Shown here one piece after another: positions 15,990 through 25,274 of a stretch of DNA of 64,000 nt. Position 1 is the stretch's first letter, and each line of letters opens with the position of its first letter. The stretch is from Pseudomonas sp. GOM7 (GTDB taxonomy: Bacteria; Pseudomonadota; Gammaproteobacteria; Pseudomonadales; Pseudomonadaceae), in the NCBI RefSeq assembly GCF_026723825.1, contig NZ_CP113519.1:3844001-3908000 (forward strand), given 5' to 3'. Below the pieces are notes generated by a model. The model had not been told where the DNA came from, did no database searches, and worked only from the letters and a program-made list of their open reading frames with translations. Both the position numbers and the translations under genes were made by a program.

Positions 15990-17759
15990 ATGTGCGCAAT
16001 AGCTGGAGAACTACGTTTTGATCGACGCCCCGCGGATCTGGCGGCAGTCGAACGCATCACCCACCACCAAGCCCCTCGCGGCCCAGACGCCCATGGCTTC
16101 CATAGCCAAGGATCCATCGCCCTCGGCCATCGCCGCCTGAAGATCATGGATCTGGCCGAAGCCTCGGGCCAGCCGATGATCGACAGCGATCTCGGCCTGT
16201 CCATGGTGTTCAACGGCGCCATCTACAACTACCCCGAATTGCGTGCCGAGCTGGAAACGCTCGGTTATCGTTTCTTCTCCGGCGGCGACACCGAAGTGCT
16301 GCTCAAGGGCTACCACGCCTGGGGCGAAAAGCTGCTGCCCAAGCTCAACGGCATGTTCGCCTTCGCCGTCTGGGAGCGTGATAGCCAACGCCTGTTCATC
16401 GCCCGTGACCGCCTCGGCATCAAGCCGCTGTACCTGTCGCGCACTGGCGAGCGCCTGCGCTTCGCCTCGTCGCTGCCAGCCCTGCTGCAAGGCGGCGACA
16501 TCGCCAAGACGCTGGATGCCGTCGCCCTCAACCACTACCTGAACTTCCACGCCGTGGTGCCGGCACCGCGCACCATCCTGGCTGGCGTGGAGAAGCTGCC
16601 GCCCGCCACCTGGATGCGCGTCGACGCCGACGGCCAGGTCGAGCAACAGACCTGGTGGACGCTGCAGTTCGGCCCGCAGGGCGAGGAAGTGAACTACGGC
16701 CTGGAAGAATGGCGCGACCGTACGCTGGAGACCATGCGCGAAGCGGTGGAGATTCGTCAGCGCGCCGCCGTGGACGTTGGCGTGCTGCTCTCTGGCGGCG
16801 TCGACTCGAGCATGCTGGTGGGTCTGCTGCGTGAAGCCGGCGTGGAAAACCTGCTGACCTTCTCCATCGGCTTCCAGGATGCCGGCGGCGAGCGCGGCGA
16901 CGAATTCCAGTATTCGGATCTGATCGCCCAGCGCTTCGCCACCCGTCACCACCAGTTGCGCATCGGCGAGCACGAAATCCTCGAGCAACTGCCGCAGGCC
17001 TTCCGCGCCATGAGCGAGCCGATGGTCAGCCATGACTGCATCGCCTTCTACCTGCTCTCGCGCGAAGTGGCCAAGCACTGCAAGGTGGTGCAGAGCGGCC
17101 AGGGCGCGGACGAACTGTTCGCCGGCTACCACTGGTATCCGCAGGTCGATGGCGCCGACGATGCTTTCGCCGCCTACCGCGCCGCCTTCTTCGACCGCGA
17201 GCACGACGAGTATGCCGCCTGCGTGCAGCCGGCCTGGCTGACCGGCGACATGGCCGGCGAGTTCGTCCGCGAGCACTTCGCCCAGCCTGGCGCTGAGGCC
17301 GCCGTGGACAAGGCGCTGCGTCTGGACAGCACGGTGATGCTGGTGGACGACCCGGTCAAGCGCGTGGACAACATGACCATGGCCTGGGGCCTGGAGGCAC
17401 GCACGCCGTTCCTCGACTACCGCGTGGCCGAGCTGTCGGCGCGTATCCCCGCGCAGTTCAAGCTGCCTGAAGGCGGCAAGTACGTGCTCAAGGAAGCAGC
17501 GCGCAAGGTCATCCCCAGTGAGGTGATCGACCGGCCCAAGGGTTACTTCCCGGTACCTGGCCTCAAGCATCTGGAAGGCGCCACCCTCGGCTGGGTACGC
17601 GACCTGCTCCTCGATCCCAGCCAGGATCGCGGCCTGTTCAATCCGAAGATGCTCGACCAGTTGCTGACCAACCCGCAGAGCCAGCTCACGCCGCTACGCG
17701 GCTCCAAGCTGTGGCAGCTCGCGGCGCTCAACCTGTGGCTGAGCGAGCAAGGGCTGTAA
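15990..17759 (+). CDS. asnO: N-acetylglutaminylglutamine amidotransferase (asparagine-synthase-like)
   Basis: 589 residues with the AsnB architecture. An N-terminal class II glutaminase domain has Cys2 as nucleophile (MCAIAG), and a synthetase domain has the PP-loop SGGVDSS starting at residue 268. The ATG at 15990 is required because Cys must follow Met; AAGGAA precedes it. In the NAGGN pathway it amidates acetylglutaminylglutamine to the dipeptide osmolyte N-acetylglutaminylglutamine amide, made under high salt. The gene order amidotransferase-ligase-M42 peptidase is the conserved trio. The assignment rests on this context plus family. Confidence 0.9.
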   Translation: MCAIAGELRFDRRPADLAAVERITHHQAPRGPDAHGFHSQGSIALGHRRLKIMDLAEASGQPMIDSDLGLSMVFNGAIYNYPELRAELETLGYRFFSGGDTEVLLKGYHAWGEKLLPKLNGMFAFAVWERDSQRLFIARDRLGIKPLYLSRTGERLRFASSLPALLQGGDIAKTLDAVALNHYLNFHAVVPAPRTILAGVEKLPPATWMRVDADGQVEQQTWWTLQFGPQGEEVNYGLEEWRDRTLETMREAVEIRQRAAVDVGVLLSGGVDSSMLVGLLREAGVENLLTFSIGFQDAGGERGDEFQYSDLIAQRFATRHHQLRIGEHEILEQLPQAFRAMSEPMVSHDCIAFYLLSREVAKHCKVVQSGQGADELFAGYHWYPQVDGADDAFAAYRAAFFDREHDEYAACVQPAWLTGDMAGEFVREHFAQPGAEAAVDKALRLDSTVMLVDDPVKRVDNMTMAWGLEARTPFLDYRVAELSARIPAQFKLPEGGKYVLKEAARKVIPSEVIDRPKGYFPVPGLKHLEGATLGWVRDLLLDPSQDRGLFNPKMLDQLLTNPQSQLTPLRGSKLWQLAALNLWLSEQGL

Positions 17760-17831
17760 TGACAAGGGAGCGGCTCGCGGCCGAAACGGAATGCCGCCCA
17801 GCCGCTCCTACGAGCTAAAGAACGGTCGCAG

Positions 17832-17848
17832 CCCGGATGCAATCCGGG
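17832..17848. repeat. Short dispersed palindrome (cccggat/atccggg)
   Basis: A 7-bp-arm palindrome, cccggatgcaatccggg, in the 139-bp gap between the amidotransferase and ligase genes. The identical 17-mer recurs at 41681-41697, and a degenerate version is at about 27211-27227. A separate 9-bp-arm hairpin lies just upstream (17767-17775 with 17800-17808). Both could attenuate transcription within the operon. Confidence 0.6.
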
Positions 17849-17898
17849 ATCGGCACGACTCAACACTCGATCCGGCTCAGACCGGCGAAGGACAACTC

Positions 17899-19638
17899 AT
17901 GCGCTCCCCTGCCTTCAAGCAACGCCTGATCCGCGGCCAGACGCCTTCCTACGAACGCCTGCAAGCGCGCCTGGCCGAAGATCACACCAGCGAGCCGAGC
18001 CAGCCGCAGGCCATCCATTGCGGCTGGGGCCGGCTGCTGATCGGCCACACCTACCCGGATGCCACGGCATTGGCCGAAGCGCTACTAGGCGAACAGACCG
18101 GCGAGCGTGACATCGCCCTGTACGTCGCCGCGCCGCATCAGGTGCTGGCCCACGCCCCGCAGCAACTCTTCCTCGACCCTTCCGACACCCTGCGCCTGTG
18201 GTTCACCGATTACCGCCCGGCACGTCGCAGCTTTCGCGGTTTTCGCATTCGCCGGGCGCAGAACGACGCCGACTGGCAGGCCATCAACTGCCTGTACCAG
18301 ACCCGCAACATGCTACCCATCGACCCGGCCAAGCTCACCCCCTACAACGAAGGCGGCCCCACCTACTGGCTGGCCGAGGACGAGGACAGCGGCGCGGTGA
18401 TCGGCAGCGTCATGGGCCTCAACCACCAACGTGCCTTCCGCGACCCGGAAAACGGCAGCAGCCTCTGGTGCCTGGCGGTCGACCCGCAATGCAGCCGCCC
18501 TGGCGTCGGCGAGGTGCTGGTGCGCCATCTGATCGAGCACGGCATGAGCCGTGGTCTGAACTACCTCGACCTGTCGGTGCTGCACGACAACAAGCAGGCC
18601 AAGAAACTCTACGCCAAGCTGGGCTTTCGCGAGTTGCAGACCTTCAGCCTGAAACGCAAGAACGGCATCAACCAGCCGCTGTTCCTCGGCCCCGGCCCGC
18701 AGGCTGAACTCAACCCCTATGCGCGCATCATCGTCGACGAGGCGCTGCGTCGCGGCATCGAAGTGCAGGTGGATGACGCCGAAGCCGGGCTGTTCACCCT
18801 CAGCCATGGCGGGCGCCGCATCCGCTGCCGCGAATCGCTGTGCGACCTGACCAGCGCCGTGAGCATGACCCTGTGCCAGGACAAGCGCCTGACCCACCGT
18901 GCCCTGTCGCGCGCAGGCCTCAGCGTGCCAGCGCAATGCCTGGCCGGCAGCGCCGAAGACAACGCTGCCTTCCTTGCCGAACACGGTGCGGTGGTGGTCA
19001 AGCCGGTGGACGGCGAACAGGGCCAGGGGGTGGCGGTGGATCTGCGCACGCCGGGCGAGGTGCAGGAAGCCATCGAGCGCGCCAGCGTGTTCGATCAGCG
19101 CGTACTGCTGGAGAGCTACCACGAAGGCCATGACCTGCGCATCCTGGTGATCGGCTACGAGGTGGTGGCAGCCGCCATTCGCCGCCCGGCCGAGATCATC
19201 GGCGACGGTCACCACAGCATCGGTGAACTGATCGATGCACAGAGCCGCCGTCGCCAGGCCGCTACCGGCGGCGAGAGCCGCATCCCCAAGGACGCCGAGA
19301 CCCTGCGCACCCTGCACGGTGCCGGCCTCGACTACGACAGCGTGCTGCCGGCCGGCCAGCGCCTGGCGGTACGCAAGACCGCCAACCTGCATACCGGCGG
19401 CACTCTGGAGGACGTCACCGAGATCCTTCACCCGACCCTGCGCGACGCTGCCATCAAGGCCGCGCGCGCTCTGGAAATTCCGGTGGTCGGCCTCGACCTG
19501 CTGGTGCCGGCCGCCGATCAACCAGAACACGTGTTCATCGAGGCCAACGAGCGCGCCGGCCTGGCCAACCACGAGCCGCAGCCGACCGCCGAGCGCTTCG
19601 TCGACCTGCTGTTCCCGCTAAGCCAGGCGACCGGCTGA
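17899..19638 (+). CDS. ngg: N-acetylglutaminylglutamine synthetase (GNAT + ATP-grasp)
   Basis: 579 residues in two modules. A GNAT acetyltransferase domain covers about residues 115-260 (FRIRRAQNDADWQ, then LWCLAVDPQCSRPGVGEVLVRHLI as the acetyl-CoA site). A C-terminal ATP-grasp ligase has VVVKPVDGEQGQGV and FIEANERAGL. It is thought to acetylate glutamine and ligate it to a second glutamine. AAGGA precedes the ATG at 17899; upstream codons are non-family. It is second in the NAGGN operon, 139 bp after the amidotransferase. Confidence 0.9.
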   Translation: MRSPAFKQRLIRGQTPSYERLQARLAEDHTSEPSQPQAIHCGWGRLLIGHTYPDATALAEALLGEQTGERDIALYVAAPHQVLAHAPQQLFLDPSDTLRLWFTDYRPARRSFRGFRIRRAQNDADWQAINCLYQTRNMLPIDPAKLTPYNEGGPTYWLAEDEDSGAVIGSVMGLNHQRAFRDPENGSSLWCLAVDPQCSRPGVGEVLVRHLIEHGMSRGLNYLDLSVLHDNKQAKKLYAKLGFRELQTFSLKRKNGINQPLFLGPGPQAELNPYARIIVDEALRRGIEVQVDDAEAGLFTLSHGGRRIRCRESLCDLTSAVSMTLCQDKRLTHRALSRAGLSVPAQCLAGSAEDNAAFLAEHGAVVVKPVDGEQGQGVAVDLRTPGEVQEAIERASVFDQRVLLESYHEGHDLRILVIGYEVVAAAIRRPAEIIGDGHHSIGELIDAQSRRRQAATGGESRIPKDAETLRTLHGAGLDYDSVLPAGQRLAVRKTANLHTGGTLEDVTEILHPTLRDAAIKAARALEIPVVGLDLLVPAADQPEHVFIEANERAGLANHEPQPTAERFVDLLFPLSQATG

Positions 19639-19747
19639 TGCCGTGGGTGCAGGAACGGATTCATCTGCGGCGTCACGAAACGATCGCCGCTGAATTCGTT
19701 CCTACCTAGAGACAGCCTCCGCAAGCAATACAGACCAAGGAGACTCC

Positions 19748-20947
19748 ATGCAGACACTCCCCGAACCCGACCTCGAATACCTGCAGAAGGTACTGCTGGA
19801 GATGCTCGCCATCCCCAGCCCGACAGGTTTTACCGACACCATCGTGCGCTACGTCGCCGAGCGTCTGGAAGAACTGGAAATCCCCTTCGAGCTGACCCGC
19901 CGTGGCACCATCCGCGCCACCCTGCGCGGGCGCCAGAGCGAGTACGAGCGCTTCGACCGCGCCGTATCCGTGCACCTGGACACCATTGGCGCCATCGTCC
20001 GCGAGATCAAGGACAACGGCCGTCTCGGTCTGGCGCCTGTGGGCTGCTGGTCGAGCCGCTTCGCCGAAGGCAGCCGCGTAAGCCTGTTCACCGACAACGG
20101 CGTGATCCGTGGCAGCGTATTGCCGCTGCTGGCCTCGGGGCACGCCTTCAACACCGCCGTCGACACCCTGCCGGTGAGCTGGGATCACGTCGAGCTGCGC
20201 CTGGACGCCTATTGCGCCACCCGCGCCGACTGCGACGCCCTGGGCATCGCCGTGGGCGACTTCGTCGCCTTCGATCCGCTGCCGGAATTCTCCGAAAGCG
20301 GCCATATCAGCGCCCGCCATCTCGACGACAAGGCCGGTGCGGCGGCGCTGCTGACCGCGCTCAAGTCCATGCGCGATCATGGCCTGCAGCCGATGATCGA
20401 CTGCCACCCGCTGTTCACCATCACCGAGGAGGTCGGCTCCGGTGCCGCCGCCGCCCTGCCCTGGGACGTCAGCGAATTCGTCGGCATCGATATCGCCCCG
20501 GTCGCCCCGGGCCAGCAGTCCAGTGAGCACGCCGTCAGCGTGGCCATGCAGGACTCCGGCGGCCCCTATGACTATCACCTGTCACGCCAGCTCCTGCGCC
20601 TGGCCGCCGAGAACGAGATCGCGGTGCGCCGTGACCTGTTCCGCTATTACCACAGCGATGCCCAGTCGGCGGTCGCTGCCGGCCACGACATCCGTACCGC
20701 CCTGCTGGCCTTTGGCTGTGACGCCACCCATGGCTACGAACGCACCCATATCGACAGCCTCAAGGCGCTGACCCAGATCCTCACCGCCTACGTACTCAGC
20801 CCACCCGTCTTCGCCAGCGACGCGCAACCCGCGCAAGGCTCGCTGGAGCGTTTCAGCCATCAACTGGAGCACGAAGCGCAAATGGAAAGCGATACCCGTG
20901 TTCCCCCCGTGGACAGCCTGCTCGGCCAGCGCGAACAGGACGCTTGA
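19748..20947 (+). CDS. NAGGN-associated M42 family peptidase
   Basis: 399 residues of a dinuclear-metal aminopeptidase. Metal and catalytic motifs are visible as VHLDTIGA (His and Asp), LDDKAGAAA (bridging Asp), ITEEVGSG (catalytic Glu pair) and GIDIAP. It is the third member of the conserved NAGGN trio; its role could be turnover of the dipeptide or of a precursor, but this is not established. AAGGAG precedes the ATG. The C-terminal 40 residues are polar and poorly conserved. Confidence 0.88.
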   Translation: MQTLPEPDLEYLQKVLLEMLAIPSPTGFTDTIVRYVAERLEELEIPFELTRRGTIRATLRGRQSEYERFDRAVSVHLDTIGAIVREIKDNGRLGLAPVGCWSSRFAEGSRVSLFTDNGVIRGSVLPLLASGHAFNTAVDTLPVSWDHVELRLDAYCATRADCDALGIAVGDFVAFDPLPEFSESGHISARHLDDKAGAAALLTALKSMRDHGLQPMIDCHPLFTITEEVGSGAAAALPWDVSEFVGIDIAPVAPGQQSSEHAVSVAMQDSGGPYDYHLSRQLLRLAAENEIAVRRDLFRYYHSDAQSAVAAGHDIRTALLAFGCDATHGYERTHIDSLKALTQILTAYVLSPPVFASDAQPAQGSLERFSHQLEHEAQMESDTRVPPVDSLLGQREQDA

Positions 20948-21073
20948 AGGCGGCACTGCATAAAGGCAAAGTGACACGAGACTGGAGGGGGGACGCGAGT
21001 TCCCCCTTTTTCAGCCCTGCCAACCCGAGCTGCCTGCTCGCGATAAGAATGACTCTGGCCCAGAGGTTCGTGG

Positions 21074-23821
21074 ATGCCTCGTTTCTGCCTGGCTTTTTTG
21101 CTCTTCTGGCTGGCCTGCCCGAGCTGGGCAGGACAATCCATGCCGCTGGACAGGGAAGACATGCGCCTGTCCCTGAGCCCCTACCTGGGCTATCACGAAG
21201 ACAAGAGCGGCAAAATGAGCGTCGATCAGGTGCTGGCCCTGGATGCGAACGCCTTCGCCCCCATCCAGGCCACCCAACCGAATCTGGGCAAGAACGCTTC
21301 GGCCTGGTGGTTCAAGGTCAGCCTGGATAACCGCCTCGGCCATGCCTTGGGCGGTTATCTGGAAGTCAACTACCCGCTGCTCGATCATATCCAGGTCTAT
21401 CAGCTCGGCCCCGATGGGCAGCGCCTGGAACAGGAAAGCGGCGACCATTTCGCCTTTGCCCAGCGTCCGGTGCAAGTGCGCAACTTCTGGTTTCCCCTGC
21501 AGCTCGAACCCGGCACCAGCACCCTGCTGATCAGGGTGGAAACCACCAGCACGGTATTCGTGCCGATGTACTTCGCCACCTATGGCGCCAGCGCCGCCGC
21601 CCAGGAAAACCTCATGGGTCTCAACGGCGCGTTCTACGGCGTGCTGTTCGCCATGTTCTGCTACAACCTGTTCCTCTACCTGTCGCTGCGTGAATCGGCC
21701 TATCTCTGGTATCTGGCCTACAGCCTCAACGTCGGCCTGCTGGCCACCTGCTTCGACGGCATGCTGTTCAAGCTGCTGCCCGAACACGTGGCGCTGCAGT
21801 CGGTGGCCATCTATATCCTGATGTACCTGCATTGCCTCACCGCCATCCAGTTCAGCCGGCATTTCCTCCATATCCGCCAATACTTCCCACGCCTGGATAT
21901 CGGCCTGCGCCTGCTGATGCTGGCGTGCGTCGGTTGCCTGCTGTCGGTGCCGCTGATCGGCTTCGCCGCCTGGAACATTCTCGCCAGCCTGACCGTCTCG
22001 CTGGTGTCGTTGATCCTTCTGCTGACCGGCCTCTACGCCTGGCGCCGTGGTGTGCGCTACGGCTCCTACTACACCCTGGCCTGGGCCATATTGCTGTTCG
22101 CCTTCATCCATGCCACCACCGGCTCGCTGGGCCTGGAGCTATTCGGCGTGTTCGGTGGTGCGGCGGTGAAGATCGGCGTGACCATCGAGCTGATCACCCT
22201 CTCCATCGGCCTGGCCGACCGCATCAACCTGCTCAAGGAAGAAGGCTTCCAGTCGCGCCGTGCAGCCGAGCAGGCGGAGTTCGAGAACCAGGCCAAGAGC
22301 CGTTTCCTGGCCAAGATGAGCCATGAGATCCGCACCCCGCTCAATGGCGTGCTGGGCATGTTGCAATTGCTGCGCGAAACCCAGCTCGACCGCAGCCAGC
22401 GCTTCTACGTGGACACCATCGCCAGCTCCGGTAGCTCGCTGATGGCGGTGATCAACGACATCCTCGACTACGCCCGTATCGAGTCCGGCAAGCTGAGCCT
22501 GGAGCAGATCGACTTCGATCTCGAAGAGATGATTTCCGAAACCCTCAGCCTGTTCACCGGCCAGGCTCTGGACAAGCATCTGCGCCTCTACGTGAGCCTG
22601 GAAAATGGCGTACCGCGACGTATCCAGGGCGACCCGACACGGCTCAAGCAGGTACTGATGAACCTGCTCAGCAATGCCCTCAAGTTCACCGCCGAAGGCC
22701 ACGTCGCCCTCAGCATCAGCCGGCGCAACGACAGCCAGGGCGCCGCCAGTCTGGTCTTCGCCGTCAGCGACAGCGGCATCGGCATCAGCGAGCAGGTGCT
22801 GGCCAAGCTGTTCGACTCCTTCGCCCAGGGCGACTCCAGCACCACGCGCCGCTATGGTGGCAGCGGCCTGGGTCTGGCCATCAGCAAGGAGCTGGTGGAG
22901 ATGATGGGCGGGCGCTTCGAGGTGCAGAGCACTCTCGGCCAGGGCACGCGCTTCGCCTTCGAGATAGCCCTGCCGCAGACCATCGAGCCACCGGACGAAC
23001 TCGCTCGCCTGCTCGCTGGGCGCATGGCCCTGCTCGCCTCACTGGATGGCCTGGGGCTGGATGCCATGAGCCGCCTGCTCGGGCGCTGGGGCATGCGCAC
23101 CGAGCGCTGCCAGACACCGGAGCGCTTGCACGAATATCTGGAAGACTTCAAGGTCGCACCACTGCTGGTATTGATCGCCCCCTGGCCCGGCAGCGTCACG
23201 CACTGGTTGGAGTCACTGAGCACGCAGTTGCAACCTGGCCAGCGCGTGCTACTGGTGTGCCCGCCGGAGCACTGCCATACCCTACCCTCCGGCCAGGGTC
23301 TGCGCCTGCAGCACCTGGCCCAACCCGTTGCCGTCAACAGCCTGCGCCAGGCCCTCGACGAGCTCTATCAGGAACCCCGCGCACAGGTGCATACCTTGGT
23401 TCGAGAAATACGCAGTGAAAACGGCGATGCGCCGTGCATTCTGGTGGCCGAAGACAACCCGGTGAACCAGTTGGTGGTTCAGGGCTTTCTCAAGAAGCGC
23501 GGCTATGACGTGCGCCTGGTCAGCAACGGCAAGGCTGCGGTGGAAACCTACAGCCAGGCACCGGAGGCCTTCCATCTGGTGCTGATGGACTGCGAGATGC
23601 CGGAAATGGACGGCTTCGAGGCCACCCGCGACATACGCCGCCTGGAGCGCAACCGGCAATTGCCGGCGGTGCCGATCATCGCCCTGACTGCGCATATCCT
23701 GCACGAGCACCGGCAGCACGGCCTGGATGTCGGCATGAACGACTTTCTCAGCAAACCCCTGGACAGCACACTGCTGTACGACACCCTGGAGCGCTACCTG
23801 AGCCCACGCTCGGAGCCCTGA
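21074..23821 (+). CDS. Hybrid sensor histidine kinase/response regulator (7TMR-DISM type)
   Basis: 915 residues. A signal peptide is followed by a periplasmic 7TMR-DISM extracellular domain (about 25-165) and seven membrane helices (about 180-385). A HisKA domain has phospho-acceptor His417 (KMSHEIRTPLNG), and the HATPase has GSGLGLAIS. The middle REC-like segment lacks an obvious acceptor. The C-terminal receiver starts CILVAEDNPVNQ with phospho-acceptor Asp839 (LMDCEMPEMDG). It lies 126 bp after the NAGGN genes on the same strand, as in P. aeruginosa, so it may sense osmotic or cell-surface state. No output domain or adjacent response regulator is seen. Confidence 0.9.
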   Translation: MPRFCLAFLLFWLACPSWAGQSMPLDREDMRLSLSPYLGYHEDKSGKMSVDQVLALDANAFAPIQATQPNLGKNASAWWFKVSLDNRLGHALGGYLEVNYPLLDHIQVYQLGPDGQRLEQESGDHFAFAQRPVQVRNFWFPLQLEPGTSTLLIRVETTSTVFVPMYFATYGASAAAQENLMGLNGAFYGVLFAMFCYNLFLYLSLRESAYLWYLAYSLNVGLLATCFDGMLFKLLPEHVALQSVAIYILMYLHCLTAIQFSRHFLHIRQYFPRLDIGLRLLMLACVGCLLSVPLIGFAAWNILASLTVSLVSLILLLTGLYAWRRGVRYGSYYTLAWAILLFAFIHATTGSLGLELFGVFGGAAVKIGVTIELITLSIGLADRINLLKEEGFQSRRAAEQAEFENQAKSRFLAKMSHEIRTPLNGVLGMLQLLRETQLDRSQRFYVDTIASSGSSLMAVINDILDYARIESGKLSLEQIDFDLEEMISETLSLFTGQALDKHLRLYVSLENGVPRRIQGDPTRLKQVLMNLLSNALKFTAEGHVALSISRRNDSQGAASLVFAVSDSGIGISEQVLAKLFDSFAQGDSSTTRRYGGSGLGLAISKELVEMMGGRFEVQSTLGQGTRFAFEIALPQTIEPPDELARLLAGRMALLASLDGLGLDAMSRLLGRWGMRTERCQTPERLHEYLEDFKVAPLLVLIAPWPGSVTHWLESLSTQLQPGQRVLLVCPPEHCHTLPSGQGLRLQHLAQPVAVNSLRQALDELYQEPRAQVHTLVREIRSENGDAPCILVAEDNPVNQLVVQGFLKKRGYDVRLVSNGKAAVETYSQAPEAFHLVLMDCEMPEMDGFEATRDIRRLERNRQLPAVPIIALTAHILHEHRQHGLDVGMNDFLSKPLDSTLLYDTLERYLSPRSEP

Positions 23822-23844
23822 CAGCGCAACACCGGAGCCCCACC

Positions 23845-24090
23845 GTGCTGATACCGCCTCATCTGCTGCAAGCCGATACCCTCACCGCCCTGATCGAAGA
23901 CTTCGTCACCCGTGACGGCACCGACAATGGTGACGAGACGCCGTTGGAAACCCGCGTGCAACGCGTGCGCCGTGCCCTGGACAAGGGCGAGGCGGTGATC
24001 GTCTTCGATCCCGATAGCCAGCAGTGCCAACTGGCGCTCAAGCGCGACGTGCCCAAGGAGTGGATCGATGCCCTTCGCGAAGAATCCTGA
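23845..24090 (+). CDS. yheU: YheU family (UPF0270) protein
   Basis: 81 residues matching the YheU/UPF0270 family. It begins MLIPPHLLQADTLTALIEDFV, continues with REGT-like RDGTDNG, and has LDKGEAVIVFD. The start is GTG at 23845 with GGAG upstream, 23 bp after the kinase stop, so it is probably co-transcribed. Function is unknown; the family is small, cytoplasmic and widespread in gammaproteobacteria. Confidence 0.85.
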   Translation: MLIPPHLLQADTLTALIEDFVTRDGTDNGDETPLETRVQRVRRALDKGEAVIVFDPDSQQCQLALKRDVPKEWIDALREES

Positions 24091-24098
24091 ACCCTCGG

Positions 24099-24676
24099 AG
24101 CCTGTTCATGATCTCGCGTAGGGCGTACCGGGACGCCGGCCGCTCGGAAGCAGTACGCCGTTGGGAGTATTGGACGTAGATTGTGGCGCCGAACTCGACA
24201 TGGCCCGGCGGACTGTTCGCTGGCGCTACGAGCGGTCGGCGCCCCGATCCGCCCTACGCCTGCCACCATCAAGCCTGCAGCGTCTCGGAGAGTTACCGCA
24301 GGTTCAGGCGCGTGCAGAGCCCGCCCAGGAGGGCGAACGGAATCGTCGTGGAAGAGGTTGAGCGACATGGATGTCGCGAAAGTCACGATGGGCCATGGAT
24401 GGCTCACCGTGGTGGGCCTCTGGAGCGGCGATGGAGTGAGCGAACCCTCGCGTAGCGAGGGCCGGATGAAAGGGCGGAGGTTTTGGTTACTTTTGCCCCA
24501 AAAGTGACTCGCCCGGGAGGGCGAAACAAAAAACATCAACAAAAACGCGGCAATTCGGAACAAGCACCCGAAACACCGTATTGCCAGTCCGGTGTCAACC
24601 AGGCATTCCCCTTGAAAATGCGATGAACCTGTTTTTAACGCAGTAGGGCCGACGCGCAGCGGATCATGAACAGGCT
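24099..24676. repeat. 578-bp gene-free element with 15-bp terminal inverted repeats
   Basis: The gap between yheU and hvfX has no credible gene. Its ends are a perfect 15-bp inverted repeat: agcctgttcatgatc at 24099-24113, and its reverse complement at 24662-24676, which abuts the hvfX stop. Inside, the phrase acttttgccccaaaagt and neighbouring text look like dispersed Pseudomonas intergenic DNA that I believe occurs in multiple copies. No target duplication is visible at the edges. It may be a miniature transposable element or a compound REP-type repeat. Confidence 0.5.
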
Positions 24677-24677
24677 T

Positions 24678-25271
24678 TCAGCGGCGCCAGCTCCGCGCCA
24701 GCCAATAATCCAGGCTCACCCAGCGCCCTGCCCCGCTGAAGAACAACGCCACCAACATCACCAGATAGGTGGCGGCGAACTCGATACCATTGTTCAGCAC
24801 CACGAACTTGCCGCTGCTCGTCAGCCAGTCGTAATTGCCGTGCTCACGCAGGATGGCGCGCGCCCGTTCGAGCTTTTCCGCCGCGGCCAGCACACGCTCG
24901 TTGGCAAAGGGCGCCGACGGGTCGGCAATCGCCTGCCAGCCATAGGGCCAGTGCACGGTGAAGATGGCCACCAGCATGGTGACGATCAGCGGAATGCTGA
25001 TCCAGCGCACGGCAAAGCCGAACAGCAGCAGACTGGCACCACCGGCCTCGGTCAGCGCCGCCGCCCAGGCCAGCAGTTCGGGAAATGGCAGGCCCAGCCC
25101 CCAGTCCGGGTTGCCGAACCAGGCGGCGGTGGCGTCGATATCGGCCAGCTTGTGCGTGCCAGCCATCCAGAACACCGGCACCAGATACAGGCGCAGCAAC
25201 AGCGGGCCGAGAAAATCCAGGCGCCGGGACGCCTCCAGCGCATCCTGGCAGCGATTGAGTAGAGCGATCAT
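24678..25271 (-). CDS. hvfX: HvfX-type DoxX family membrane protein
   Basis: 197 residues with the DoxX four-helix membrane fold (helices near 22-40, 62-82, 88-105 and 165-183). The family start is FLGPLLLRLYLVPVFWMAGTHKL. A 55-residue hydrophilic loop lies before the last helix. DoxX proteins are regular partners of MNIO/DUF692 RiPP clusters and of the Haemophilus hvf locus. It starts 3 bp after the hvfC stop, so it is the last gene of the hvfA-B-C-X operon. A role in copper-peptide handling at the membrane is inferred from context. Confidence 0.85.
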   Translation of the reverse strand: MIALLNRCQDALEASRRLDFLGPLLLRLYLVPVFWMAGTHKLADIDATAAWFGNPDWGLGLPFPELLAWAAALTEAGGASLLLFGFAVRWISIPLIVTMLVAIFTVHWPYGWQAIADPSAPFANERVLAAAEKLERARAILREHGNYDWLTSSGKFVVLNNGIEFAATYLVMLVALFFSGAGRWVSLDYWLARSWRR

Positions 25272-25274
25272 GGG

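Noticed and set aside
16011..17570. 519-codon minus-strand frame
   Set aside because: Antisense to the NAGGN amidotransferase, whose catalytic Cys2 and PP-loop are intact; the frame is His/Gly/Ala-rich shadow.
18313..19572. 419-codon minus-strand frame
   Set aside because: Antisense to the NAGGN synthetase; no domain or start signal.
21011..22111. 366-codon minus-strand frame
   Set aside because: Antisense to the hybrid kinase; Gln/Gly/His-rich composition typical of a shadow.
24161..24507. Short frames of 66-108 codons in the yheU-hvfX gap
   Set aside because: Three overlapping frames exist, none with a ribosome-binding site or similarity; the block looks like repetitive non-coding DNA.
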